64,000 nt of DNA, taken from NCBI RefSeq assembly GCF_000182565.1, contig NW_015971539.1, positions 1-64,000 of the forward strand. Reading direction: 5' to 3'. This DNA is from Spizellomyces punctatus DAOM BR117. Its lineage: Eukaryota > Chytridiomycota > Chytridiomycetes > Spizellomycetales > Spizellomycetaceae. Each line of letters opens with the position of its first letter. Position 1 is the stretch's first letter. The notes below the pieces were generated by a model. That model ran no database searches. It was not told where the DNA came from and was given only the letters and a program-made list of their open reading frames with translations. The position numbers were made by a program, and so were the translations under genes. Below are positions 22,875-34,932 of this stretch, piece after piece.

Positions 22875-24132
22875 CTAAACAAAGATGATTCTTGCCGCGC
22901 CATTAACTGTTCCGACTTCAACCTTTTGTTCGCCATTCTCAGCCCCTTTCCATCCTGTCCGACGTCCGCCAATGCCCGGAAAATGTCCGGGTCTGCCAGA
23001 GTCATCAAAATGCAGATCACTCCCTTCCACAGTGACACGGCCCATCTTCGTTGATGCAGCAAAGTGGCCGGAAAAGCTGTCCGGAAGGGAGACATGAGCT
23101 ACACCGTTTGTGGTGTGGACCGAAATGGTTTTGGGATGCTCGTCAGAGGCGGGAAAGGAAAGTTTTATCCCGCCATTTGTTGTTGTTCCTTTGAACGATG
23201 CCTTTGAGATGACATCACCCTGGATGGCGCCGTTTGTGGTTTGGAGTCCAATATCCGCCCCATTGATGGTCTAACAACACAAGAGAATGGTTAGTCGTCT
23301 TCCAGGATGGAACAGCAGTAACATGTGCTCACCTTGACAATGTCAATGGCACCATTAACAGTTATCAATTCCACGCCCCCGAATTGCACGTCCCCCATAT
23401 CCTCGACTTTGATGAAAGCATTCCGACCTTTCACTTTAAGCGCGAGACGTTCGCTCAAGGAGGTGGGTAGGGTGAGACGTACATCTGACAATATGCATCG
23501 TCCATCCAGCCGGTCCGGTGTTTCCACAGTGAACTGGAATGTACCGGATGAAGTAGTTACTGCGGTAACGTGTATGTCGCGAATGAGCTCTTCAGAGGCG
23601 AGACGAAAGTGGGCTTCAGCCGTGATTGTGGTAATCGAAGAAGATGTGCTTAGAGTAATTCCACCGCTCTGTAAAACGGGATGGACAGTGAGCACCATGC
23701 CCTTTTGGGTCGGGTGACAATATCCGATATAATTTGATTCCATACCGATGCGCCCTTGCCTTCTACCTCAATTGCCTGGACTTTACTGGGATCGGCATGC
23801 CATATCCCAGGCTCAGGAGTGTACTCAAATTCAGGTGGCTGGTGACAATACATTGGACGGTGTGAAGATTTCAAAACTGTTTGCAACGCTGTGACCTGTT
23901 TAGCAAGGCCCCGCAAGGTTTAAGCGACACATTCGTCTTCATAACAATTATGGTATCAGGGTACACTCACCAGAGGGTTCAGTAATAACGCCGCCATGGC
24001 TGCAACAACAAGAAGAGCACCCGCTTTGACAAACTTTGACGAACGCTGCCTTTCTTGGGGCACTGGTGATTGTGCAGCATACGGAAGGAGCAAGTCCTTC
24101 TCACTGAGGTACTGCTGCTGTTGGGAGTGCAT
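22875..24132 (-). CDS. Membrane-anchored DUF4097-like (putative adhesin beta-helix) protein
   Basis: A type II membrane protein of unknown role. The start MHSQQQQYLSEKDLLLPYA is followed by a single hydrophobic span (AGALLVVAAMAALLL). The outer part is a beta-rich domain with repeated (T/V)NG turns: ITVNGAIDI, TINGADIGLQTTNGAIQGD, FKGTTTNGGIKL, VHTTNGVAHVSL, and VGTVNGAARIIFV at the C-terminus. This pattern is the hallmark of the DUF4097 adhesin-like beta helix found in bacteria and in fungi. Stop at 22875-22877. The join near 23705-23750 is uncertain: either a 44-nt intron (GTATGG...AAAAG) or a single-base change in AAAAGGG is needed to pass from the N-terminal frame into the GMVLTVHP frame. 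An in-frame ATG at 24165 is an alternative start. Confidence 0.72.
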
Positions 24133-24401
24133 GGTTTCTGAAAAACAAAATGGGCAACTGGGCAAAAGAAGCGTTTAAATAGCAAACTGGTGGTTGACAG
24201 CCCCACGAAATAGATCTGATCGTGGACTCACGCGACTAAGCATGATAGTAAGCTTCCGGCAATTTTAAATTTCAGAGCAAAACATGATAGCAAATGCAAC
24301 ATCTGACAACGAGCAAATGCCTCCGATGAAGAATATGTACAAAGATTACTCAAGCTACGCTTTTGCTTAAGCGAGAAACAGTTTGCAACTTTGCCCTTTC
24401 C

Positions 24402-26125
24402 TCAGGTATAAGCTACAGCCGACGGAGGCCTGATGAAGTTTTTGATCATGCCATCCTCCTTTTTGTCAAAGGTTGCATATGCCTTGGGAATGTCCTCAAA
24501 GGCGGGGCGATGAGTAATAATGAACGAAGGGTCGATTTGGCCTTTCTCGATGCGACCAAGAAGGTCTTTCCAGTACCGTTGGCACGGACATTGACCACCG
24601 CGGATTAAGATGGCTGTTGAATTGAATCAATATCAGGCACTGACAGTTTCATGCGGCAACGAGCTGTCAAGTAGGAGTGCAAGACTGCACACAACTTGCC
24701 TTTCTCCATCAATGCACCGATGGGGAAGTGGTTAGCGTATCCAACGTAATCCGCGATGAGACCGATCCTACCGTACTGTGTCACAATGTAATTAGGATAC
24801 TCTCTTTAGCTGGCTACTGCGAATTCATGAGAATACCTTGCGACAAGACCTGATGATTTCCTCCAAGATATCGACTGCATCAGTTTCTGCCTTGATGGTC
24901 CTTTCAACTTTATGGACCAACGTCTTGGAGTAGCGGAAACCCGTCGCATCAATGCAGGCATCCGGACCGCCTGCAAATAAAAGCAGATTAGCAGCTTAAT
25001 AAAGTACAATTTGCGGGATGCACACCTACCTGGGAGCATTTTTTTCAAGGTTTCGACGACGTCAATGCCGTCTGGGTTGAGTGATTTAACACCAGGGTAG
25101 GACTCGGCCATCTTTCGCCGCGCTTCGACAGTTTCCACCACAACAACACTGGAAGCACCCCGAATCATAGCCCATCTAAAAAATGATAAGCCTCAGTGTG
25201 CCTTTATCTAAAGAGGATTTGTTGTAGCACATCACATGAGATACCTTGCAGAGAATTGACCAATGGGTCCGCCTCCCTGGTATCGTCGATATTATTACCC
25301 ACACCAATTTTTCTTTTATATCAATGAACACTTACCCAAATTGCGACTTTATCGTCCTTACCAACTTGAGCGCATTCGTTGGCGTACCAGCTTGTGCAGG
25401 CAATATCCGATAAGAATAAAACTTTCTCGTCCGGAAGACTATCGGGAACGGGAAGGGTATTGATGTCGGCGAAAGGAACTCTGACGTATTCAGCCTGTCC
25501 ACCGGGGTAGCCTCTAAAAATCGGCAGGTGAAAGCACACAAATGAGCAAAACAAATAATCCAATTCCACCCTGCTTGGAACACTATCTCACCCAGTCAAG
25601 TGCGAGTATCCAAATATCCCGGAAAGCCTATACCCGTACATTTTCTCCATCGTTACAGAGTCATTTGTTGTATCACATCCCGTAAATTCGCCCCGTTTGC
25701 AATAGTCGCATGTCCCACAAGCAATGTCAAAGCAAACCACAACGCGCTGTCCTTTCTTGCGATCTTTGACCTGATCGCCGACATCCTCGATAATCCCCAT
25801 GAATTCGTGACCGAGAATATCGCCTTTCATCATCTCGGGAATCTCATTGTGATAGAGGTGTAAATCGCTTCCGCAAATAGTGGTGGCTGTTACACGGATC
25901 AGTGCATCCTTGGGATGAGTGACCATTGGACGAGGCACGGTCTAACATCATGGAGAACATATCAATCTTGTCGTGCTGTCCCATTTGAAGATCGTTCGCC
26001 GATATTTGTGAGCTTACCTCCACTCGAACGTCACAGGTTCCATAAAATACGTTAGCCTTCATTGTCCTGGTCGGGTCCCACTTGGGCATGATGGGAGTAG
26101 AAGTCTTGATTCGTTGTTCAGACAT
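24402..26125 (-). CDS. Zinc-dependent alcohol dehydrogenase (MDR family)
   Basis: NAD(P)-linked oxidoreductase of the medium-chain dehydrogenase/reductase superfamily. About six exons. The catalytic zinc site is visible: Cys in TTICGSDLHLYHNEIPE and His-Glu in ILGHEFMGIIEDVG. The structural zinc loop follows with four cysteines in CFDIACGTCDYCKRGEFTGCD. The Rossmann part contains LSDIACTSWYANECAQVGK, GGPIGQFSARWA and GASSVVVVE, then DACIDATG, and the protein ends IKTFIRPPSAVAYT before TGA 24404-24402 (minus). The loop spacing and GSDLHLYH resemble formaldehyde/threonine-dehydrogenase-like fungal members that act in the cytosol; the substrate cannot be assigned. The next gene upstream, the CTL-like gene, is on the same strand with about 690 bases between. 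Confidence 0.9.
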
Positions 26126-26816
26126 GATGGATAAACGTCACAAAGCAAAAGTAGAAAGTAAAGGCAGGCAAATGAGTTTGATCAATGGAAAAAAGTAGCA
26201 GTGGTTTTCAATGGAGGGCTCCAAAGACGTTGATGCGTTTAAATCAAGTGTGGGGAATGTTGCATCCAACTTGGTTTTAGTTTTGTCACGATATAAATTC
26301 TCAGCGAGCAAGCCCTCAGATCGTTCTCACCAGATACTGCCTGATCCCGAGATTACATGCGTAGGCATCATTAGAAAAGCCTCACAGGGTCCAGGTAAAA
26401 GAGCAAACAGGGGGAACGATCAATGAATCCTGTAGAATTTGGGTTGTCTTTGAGTGTGGGGAATGTACGTAAAGAAATGCCGTTTGCAAGCATTCCGCAA
26501 GCGCCTTCGAATGGAAGATGACACCTGTTGCGCGCAACTGACACTTTCTGACAATCACAGATTCAGAACTCGTTCACAAGGGTTCACTCTTAGCAGCGAC
26601 AATGTCTTTTGTCAAAAGAAAACGTAAACAATTCAAACAATGTACTATGTAGGGTAAAAAGTTGAAATCGTACACAAATATAACAATACAAGGAAGGAAA
26701 CAAAAGGAATAAGACAAGAAAAGAAGGAATTTCACACATCTCACAGTCCCGCAAAAAAAAAAAGTACTACCACAATCTACAAGTTTCAGACTGCTAACTT
26801 TTCTCCAGAATAACTA
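26126..26816. other. Intergenic region upstream of the alcohol dehydrogenase
   Basis: Promoter side of the alcohol dehydrogenase and 3' flank of the CTL-like gene, with A-rich runs near 26740-26765. The sequence GTGTGGGGAATGT occurs twice (about 26249-26261 and 26455-26467), which may be a repeated regulatory site. No gene is seen. Confidence 0.35.
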
Positions 26817-29060
26817 TCAGCTGACAGAACTTCCAAATATTCGATGGGCATTCTCACAATGACATGTATTCATGTCCAAATCGAGTAGGTAACAAATGAA
26901 CGTTGCGTCAACGCTACAGAATGAGTGTTAGCAAGGTCACCCTTGCGAAAACCATCCCTCCCACATCACTTACGTATTTTGCACTACGTGTCCTAGCACT
27001 TGGACCACGTAGAATGGTATAACGGTACCGACACCACCAACAACATATGCAAATGGACTACCTAGTCCGCGCGATGCGAAAAAGAAAGTCACAACGCCAC
27101 ATCCTAGGGCAATGGTGGCAGTGCCCATGAGTAGTATCAATCGGGTGACCGTGGAAGTAACTAGACCCAATATCAAGTTTCGACGGAATATGCGAGTGGT
27201 TCGGTAGGATGACACGCAGAAGGAGTCCCCACTCAATCCAACATATACTAGCGCGTATGAGGATACGTTGTCGGCTAATTGACCCCAACAATCCAAGCAG
27301 CTCGTTAGGAACGCGTGTATGGCGCTGTTATTCGACGAACGCTACAGTAAAGAGATTGGTCAAGTGCCTTTGTATGTTGCTACATGAAAGCCAGACTTAC
27401 TCCGCGAGCTAACCGGGTTATAAATTGCATCGTTTGAATTATTCCAAGGATGAGAGATGCAAAGGCGATGCTACCAAATGACTTTGTGATGGCGGCCTTG
27501 AAATTCTTCAACGTTCGATCGGTAGAAAGAGCCCCTTCAGGTCTACTTCCAAATGCATGTTAATTGCTACACAACGACACAGCCACGTATATATTGCTGA
27601 CCTTTGGAAGTACCATTCGCCAACAACTCCGGCAATAGTGACTTTTTCCACATTCTTAAAAATGGCCGATGTCCAGAAATACATTAACGTAAAGAATCCA
27701 GCAACCCAGCCAGTTCCGTTTGCCATGTGCCATCGCACCACGCCTGTGTTAACAAGGTTGCCTGTTGAGTGCCATGAGTGCTGCAGGAGATAAAATACAC
27801 AATGCCTACCGGACGGATCGGTTTCCTTAAGTCCTCGAAGAAACAAGTGACTAAATAAGAACATCCAGGCGACAGCAAAGAGCATATACGTCGCAGTCAA
27901 AAGCACCGATACGACGAAAATTCCCGGATTCGTTCGGAGTATATCGCACGACAGCTGTCCAATTCACCGTTGATTATCAGTCTGGAACATCATGGAGTGC
28001 AAAGTGCAACTATTTCCTCACCTGAAGGATATGGATAGTTTGTTCAATCTCTTGCCGGCGATTGAATAGGAAGGTCGCCGAGGCGATACCGCCCATCAAA
28101 AAGCTTGTAGCAAGTACGATCATCCCATCGTATTGCACTCCAAGGTATGGGGCATCATGGGCCTTTCCAAGAATCGAGTTTGTAAGAGTCGCGGCAAAGA
28201 ACCCGAGACACGTTACAGGTATTGCCAGAATGGTTATCACGACCACAGGCTACAGAAGGATCCCATCACAACTGTTGGTGCTTGGCTCTATCACGAGAAA
28301 CATGACAAACTGCAGGAGACTCACCCTAACAAACGACCTCAACAAACTTAGCCAAGCAGCGCCGACGAGTACGGCCACGCCGGTAATCGCCGTCAGTAAC
28401 CCTAAATTTAGCATACAATCTAAGTACATCTTTGCGGGTTGTCAACATGAGAGTATGCAGACATACCGGCAGAGTCCCTAATGGTAGTGTAAATAGGTCG
28501 GGGGAAAATAGAATCCAATCGTGCGTTCTGCAATCATTCACCACGGTCAATTTCATGGTAAGATATTAAGATGAGTGGGCATTCGCCGTACCTTTGTAGT
28601 AAAGAGAACCACAATCCCAGTTATTAACATTGTTATCAACGCAATACTGTATAAAACAGCAAATGGGATATCGCGATATCCTCTATTTCCAACATCAATG
28701 TACAACGGGACATCCTAAAGTCCGAGAAATCAGCACTGAGCACAAAATGAATCTCCTACGCATTTCACCGACCTCGTCCACTGGAAGTAGCTTTTCAAAA
28801 AGGGGATTCAAACCACTTGGTGGTTGCGGAATTTCCGCTCCAGGTACAGGTTCGGCATACGGGCTCGATAGAAAGCTGCCTCCCAATCCTGGCCGTTTGG
28901 GTTTCGACTTCAACTCATTCTCAACAACCATTCCCCCCGCCACAGGACTACCATATCGTGAAAATTCAATGGATTCCTCATCGTCTTCTTCCCCAGAATG
29001 AAACGAGGCGAAAGGAGGTGCCGAAAGAGGAATATAAGCCGCTCTCGACGGCTTTGTCAT
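26817..29060 (-). CDS. Choline transporter-like protein (CTL/SLC44, fungal Pns1 family)
   Basis: A polytopic membrane protein of roughly 550-600 residues in about nine exons. The N-terminal 95 residues are hydrophilic and acidic (SGEEDDEESIEF). Spans follow, including VLYSIALITMLITGIVVLF and VVITILAIPVTCLGFFAA. The central family signature is clear: IFKNVEKVTIAGVVGEWYF (about 27600-27660) matches the N-V-x-x-V-T-x-x-G-V-V-x-x-W-Y-F pattern. Later come DNVSSYALVYVGLSGDSFC and a last exon with VDATFICYLLDLD and HCENAHRIFG, as in other CTL proteins, ending at TGA 26819-26817. A GTAAGT donor at about 26972 joins this final exon; without it the frame would stop just after that donor and lose the conserved tail. 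The transport substrate of fungal Pns1 is unsettled. Confidence 0.88.
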
Positions 29061-30061
29061 TCGAAGTCAGGAAACTTGTCGCAAGGCTGTAACTCTCGTT
29101 CTGCTTTTATTTCTTTTAACAAGTTATGCAGAATAACATGAGGCGCCGTCCTATTCCTCCGTGGGCACAGCGGGGAAACTGGTAATGCAAAAACTTGGTC
29201 AAGCTATCCAAAAGTGGCTCAGCGAAATTAAAACTTGATGATGAGAAAGCCGGGGGCTTGAGCGTAAAGCGAATAATAGAGTTTTGCTTGATAAAACGAA
29301 AGGGTTACGAGCGTATTTTACAGATTTTAGCTGGCTTGGTTAATGAGTAAATGGGCACCTTGGAAAATGGCGAACAAAAGGACTGCGAAGGGCCCCTGCG
29401 CAATGGATGATGATAAGTCAAATCGCGTCACGAGGCCCATCACGTAATCCAAACAAACTGACGTTTTGCAATCTCCTCGGTTGGCCTCATGTCCCATAGC
29501 GATATAGTGAACGATATAGTGAAGGTAAAGAATAAACTAGCGGAGAGCAGGTGGGGCCTGCCGTACATACATTGGTATGCCCCTTATTGCTATGTTAAGT
29601 AGCGTATATGGAAGACTGCATACGTAGGTGTGATGAGGAAACCATTGGCTGGATGTTGAGACTGTGGGGTTCAGGCAAGCTTTCAGCTCCCTAGCAAGTG
29701 ACTTGGATCTGTATACAAAAAGTAATATCCATTGTCTATGCTCGCTTCCCACATTTTTCGGGTCCTTCTCCTGTTGAAGACGATACTGTATCGTAAGTGC
29801 TGTAAGGGAAATGTATAAAACCAGAAAGCCTGGAAGCGGCAAGGACGAAAGTGTAACTATCCAATATAAAGAAAAACTTAACCAAAAACAGTACAATTAC
29901 GATACGGTAAATACGAAAATTACATGTGAAATAGAGCTCAGAGTACGGTGTTCCTCCAGCCTATGAAAGGTTGGATGCATCTGATCCATGAAATCACTCT
30001 GCACTCTACGATAAACTTCTGATTTTTTCCACCCACCAATAATGAGCCAATCATAACGACT
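29061..30061. other. Intergenic region with one weak open frame
   Basis: 5' flank of the CTL-like gene and 3' flank of the PhoD-like gene. A minus-strand frame at 29537-29896 (119 codons) has two hydrophobic stretches near its start but no family resemblance, no clear promoter and an AT-rich codon pattern. I treat it as unproven. GCGATATAGTGAACGATATAGTGAA near 29498-29521 repeats a 12-base unit twice. Confidence 0.3.
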
Positions 30062-33000
30062 TCATTCTACCACCTTGCCCTTGCCTTTTGCATCTTCCTC
30101 ATAGCCAAACGGGTGCTGTGGCAGAGTTCCTGGTTCGTACTCTTGTGTTGGCCACTCGTTGGGCTGTTGTCGTTGAAGGGGGATACCATCGCCCTCTGCA
30201 TTTCCATCCGTACCGGCACTTTTCGAAGCAGCTGAAGGTTCAGGATGAGAAAATAGTGATGGCGTCGATAGCATAGACTCCACAGGTGGTGCACTGGTAT
30301 TTTGCCCAGCCTGCCCACCCGTCTCCGCCTCGTCTGCAACTTTTTCATCCATTTCAGCAACACCAACTCCCATTTCTTTGTTCTTCTCGGCCATTTCAAT
30401 TAAGCCAGGAAGCTCTTTCTCTTTCTCTCCGACAACCAATCGGGGAATGCTAACGTGGTAAACCCCAATGCCAATGTGCTGGCGATGCTTTGGAGGCTCG
30501 AAACGAAGTCGAAACACTGCAAGCTCTGGAGTTGCGATTTTCTCGTCTACCACTGGATCACCGCTTTCCTGGCGTGTAATCCAGGAGGCAGGGACCACCT
30601 CATCGATCTCGCACCAGTTACGCCGAGCCATAATTTTACGGTGTCCCTTTTTGTTAGGATGGCCATCAACGTCGTGCTGGAAAATATGCACAAGTCCTTC
30701 GGTCGTATTTGGTACATTCAGCACCGGTTTACGAGAAGACGACCATTGGAACAATTTCAACACAATCTTTGGTGGTGGAATATTCCCAATAGCGGAGGAT
30801 ACAATGTTGTACATTAATCTGTCAAGGAAGAGCAACGTCAGGATGTGCATACAAAGTGATACTCGTAGGGGCTGCTGACCTTGGATCCTGCAGCGGTGGA
30901 ATTTCGTATACATGCTTCGTGTCCCGTTTTAAATTCGCTTGAGTCCTAAACTGGGCGATGGCAGCACAGTGTACATCGCCGGCAATGATGGTAACACGAA
31001 TAGANNNNNNNNNNNNNNNNNNNNNNNNNNNNNNNNNNNNNNNNNNNNNNNNNNNNNNNNNNNNNNNNNNNNNNNNNNNNNNNNNNNNNNNNNNNNNNNN
31101 NNNNNNNNNNNNNNNNNNNNNNNNNNNNNNNNNNNNNNNNNNNNNNNNNNNNNNNNNNNNNNNNNNNNNNNNNNNNNNNNNNNNNNNNNNNNNNNNNNNN
31201 NNNNNNNNNNNNNNNNNNNNNNNNNNNNNNNNNNNNNNNNNNNNNNNNNNNNNNNNNNNNNNNNNNNNNNNNNNNNNNNNNNNNNNNNNNNNNNNNNNNN
31301 NNNNNNNNNNNNNNNNNNNNNNNNNNNNNNNNNNNNNNNNNNNNNNNNNNNNNNNNNNNNNNNNNNNNNNNNAATCTTGCTGAACAGCTCCATAACCTTT
31401 TCGGTGACACCGAGTACAGGAAACGAGACAGGAACACCGGCAGCAAAAATCAAATGTTCCACTGTTGGGGGCAACGAAGGCAAGTACTCCTCAAATAGCA
31501 TATCCCAAGTTTTAGGATCGCAAACGCGAGTTTTTTTACGTTCAAAGCGACCGTCACTGCCAAAGATGGCTGTCCGTGGACCCATAAGCCGAAGGAAATT
31601 GTAGCCAGTAGATCCTCCCCATAGCCCTTCATCTCGAGCTCGCAGCGTGGTGGTATGGTGTTGGAACAGAAGGTAGAACCGGAGAGCAATCTTCCCAATA
31701 GCTTGAAAGACAGGACACTGTTGTAATGGATCAGGGTAAGCTACAAAACAATAAGTGGAACGGGTCAAAAAAACTGAGAGCACAATTGCAGCAATCGCAA
31801 GACTGGTCTTACATCCAAATCCGCTACAATCAGACAAGAACAAGATTCAATCAGATGTCAACAGTTTGCATCGTCATGCCAAAGAAACAAAAAGCTCTTG
31901 CTTACTCAAAAATATCATGATCATCCACAATGTTAATGCTGGGGATCGCGGCCATGGCATCCCCCACCACCGGCTGCGAGAAGTGAGCGAGATAGTGCAT
32001 CAAGTAATATCTAAACGTCTGTTTAGATCACAAAGCCAAAGACGAATGATTAATCGCGATTAGTACCGTTCAACTTCAATTTGCATCTCCACGGTGAACT
32101 GGTAGGATTCACGTTCAACGCTATTAGTAATATCCAGCCATTGGCGAAGACTTTGGCAATGGAAAAAGAAATCGTCTTGATATATCTGGTTTGAATGAGA
32201 TGAACATATCAATCAGAGATGTGTGAAGGTGTCTACGATGCGTCTCTTGATATCGCAATTACCTGATCCCCACATCCAACCATTAAATGTAGCGGTCGTT
32301 TCTTATGAACCGCCAACTTATCCCGCCAAAGGGGTCGCACGCCATCGAACTTTTCCTCCGGATTCTTCGTGTCCGTTCCAAATCCGTTGCAAGAGTAGAA
32401 TGCCCAATGCCAAGGTTCGTCTCTGGCAGCTACATAAAACTCGTAGGCTGTGCCGCCAGATATTGTTGAATCTACTCCTTCCGTTGTACCGTTTCCCTGT
32501 GAGCTCGACGCCTCTTGCGGGTCAACCGTGTAGGTAACTTTTTGACTTCGGCCAGAGCTAACACGTGGCTCCCCAGTTTCTATACCTTGCTGCTTCAAGT
32601 GCCGTGCTTGTGGATCACCTACTTCTGTGGCATCAAGAAGGGGCTCTGAAGGTGCGTTTTCAAGCGATATTTGCAAATCGTAGCGGACAGCAGAGTAACC
32701 TGTTCCGCTAATGTCTTCATCGAGGATGACGGGATCTACCCATCGTCCGCCGTCTAGTTTGGAATGAACATGAATGCGAGGAGGAGTACGGGACATGTGA
32801 TGCACGTATAGAATATTTCCAAGCCACACGTTCTTGTCCAAATCAACGTTGTGAAAGTTCAGGAATGGTCCATATAAGGGCTTGAGGGGTGCAGGCGGTG
32901 GAACTTTCTTCTTGTGATCCGTTCCCTCAGATACGTCTTTATCTTTGTTGCTTGCATTTTTCTGGCCGCTGTTTTGTTCGGGGTGAGCGAGCTGGTCGAG

Positions 33001-33309
33001 CTCGACGGTTTGTCCATCTTCCAAATGAAAGGCGATCTCGACATTGTCAGTTCCACCCACTTCCTTTTTGGCATCTTGTAGCGCTGCGAGCATATCATGA
33101 CATGCTTGAACACCCAGGTCTCCCCCTCGGTTCAGTCGTGCTCGACGGTGTGTGATATTCCTTTCACGAAAGAAACCTACACACGGGTTGCATGACACTG
33201 CCTTGTGGCTTTGGACCGCGATCTCTGAAGCTGGGGCGTGAGTATGAACCCCACTATGTGGCCTATGTGTGTCGTCCCTGGATACTGCCGGGTGCGTTGC
33301 GTTGGACAT
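30062..33309 (-). CDS. PhoD-like metallophosphatase (fungal PhoD_2 type), interrupted by the assembly gap
   Basis: Large protein of the PhoD alkaline-phosphatase-like group. ATG at 33309; stop TGA at 30064-30062. Exons carry FLNFHNVDLDKNVWLGNILYVHH, FYSCNGFGTD, LHLMVGCGDQIYQDD and the metal site IVDDHDIFDGFGSYP, the last rebuilt across two introns near 31735-31920. After the gap come RFVTIIAGDVHCAAIAQF (metal-binding Asp-Val-His) and RRNWCEIDEVVPASW. The N-terminal 200 residues include a Lys/Asp-rich insert, and the C-terminal 100 residues are acidic and disordered. The 368 N remove part of the catalytic core, so completeness cannot be judged. Members are thought to act on phosphoesters at membranes or the cell surface; no signal peptide is visible here. 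Confidence 0.87.
31005..31372. other. Assembly gap (368 N)
   Basis: A run of N inside the PhoD-like gene. The true length and sequence are unknown; coding frames on both sides belong to the same protein. Confidence 0.99.
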
Positions 33310-34932
33310 GGCGGATGGACAGGACACAAAATGGATGGCAGGCTGAACGGACTTTGAACTTTCGCGCCTTGAACTGGGCGGGACTCAGGTTGCGTCATCA
33401 GCTGTCACATGTTTAACAGCGCTCACCCTGCAGGGCTTTTGGACGACTTATTTGCCAACGTGCATGGCAAAGACTTCTGCTACAAATTGCTTGGCAGAAA
33501 ATACGGGATCTACCAAAGCTGTCACTCCATCAGCGGCGGTGTGCATCTTTACTGTTGAGATGGATCATGAAGGCATCGCATTGTTCTGTTGGTGATCACT
33601 CATTTACCAGATCTGGAGCGACTGTGCTGCAGACAGAGTGTGAGTAGCGATTATCCATCATCCTTCAACTTGCACATTGCCTGGATTTGGTATGATTGCT
33701 TTACTAGTAGAAAAGTATTAGTATCGATAGCGGTCGAGTGGAATGTTGAACACATTATTATGCATTACCTAAATTTGGTATCGGTGTCGAAGATGCCAAA
33801 AGGTTGCGTCCAAATTGCGATATGGTCAGCTCAGGTATCGGGCAGCATCAAGCCAGTTTTGGCTCTTGGCTGACCATGTTTCAAGACCATATGCTATCCC
33901 AAATCCTACAAATCTGTTCAAACGATGGCTTCGCTATAGAGGCTTTCCATCACATCAAAATGTTGTGCTTGCTGTAGGTATGCTTCGGATTTCCCGTTCA
34001 TAATCCATGTCGCTTCTATAACGGTTCCTTTCTGGTGCTACTCCGTCTCTGTCGTGAGGTCTGGAATGAATCTAAATGCTTTGCACAGTCTCGGCAACCA
34101 TTCATGGTTTCTGCTTTAGCCTTTATCTCTATCCGCTGCATAAAACTATAACAAATCAATGAAATCTTGATGGTTTCGGGACGCCTTTTTGGTCAGTTGT
34201 ATGCAGGATGTGGATCCGCACTGATCAAAATCGCTGAAGCGCCGTGGAGCGCCATGATCCAGGATGCATCTCTTATTCCTGTGCCTGGGAGACCACTTCA
34301 TTTGCAACTATGCAACGATAGCAAACTTGGAGTTACAGTATGGCTACGAGAGACCTAGAAAGTCCTCCTGGTTGCCGCAGAGCTATAAAGTCGCTCACTG
34401 TATGCGTCTGGTAGCCTATAAGCATCAGGCTTTTCGAAACTGGTTCTGAATGCGGGCATGACTGAAAAGCACCTTGCAGCACCAGTAAAACCATTCAAGG
34501 TGGATGAGATTGCACTTGGGTCTAAACCGCGATAGTGTCCGGGTATGACCACGGAATCATTCCCGTTCACGAGATAGGAGCGATCCAACGAAAATCCAGT
34601 ATTCAGATGCCATAGCCTCTCACATTTCTCATCCAAAAGCTCACTTTTCCCACCTAATTGTAACATTGCAAGGTAATGCAAGCTCGTACACAGCACAACT
34701 GTCGCCGGTAACTTTCGTCAACTCAACATACGTAAGCTTCCCGCAAATCACACTAAAGGGGACAGAAAATAGTTACAATTCTGTAATTTATTATTATAAA
34801 CCAATATTTCGTGCAGTCAAGTAAAAGCGCATTAAACCACCGAGGGATCAGCCTGTTCTGTATACACAAACCACGTGTGGACTTCTAACGGACATGGCTA
34901 ATTTACAAACTATTCGAAACTGTGCAAAGTAT
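33310..34932. other. Intergenic region, no convincing gene
   Basis: About 1.6 kb between the PhoD-like gene and the chitin deacetylase. At 33409-33560 both strands hold a short coding-looking frame: a plus-strand 49-codon frame and a minus-strand frame starting MHTAADGVTALVDPVFSAK (32 codons). They are mutually exclusive and neither is supported. A minus frame at 34355-34696 (113 codons) has no family resemblance. Confidence 0.3.

Noticed and set aside
29537-29896. 119-codon minus-strand frame with two hydrophobic stretches
   Set aside because: AT-rich sequence gives hydrophobic codons by chance; no relatives recognised and no splice or promoter support. Mentioned only in the intergenic entry.
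33327-33327. Upstream start for the PhoD-like protein at 33327
   Set aside because: The codon there is GTG; the first ATG in frame is at 33309, which I used.
34355-34696. 113-codon minus-strand open frame between PhoD-like and chitin deacetylase genes
   Set aside because: No recognisable motif, no promoter, and codon pattern like the surrounding non-coding sequence.
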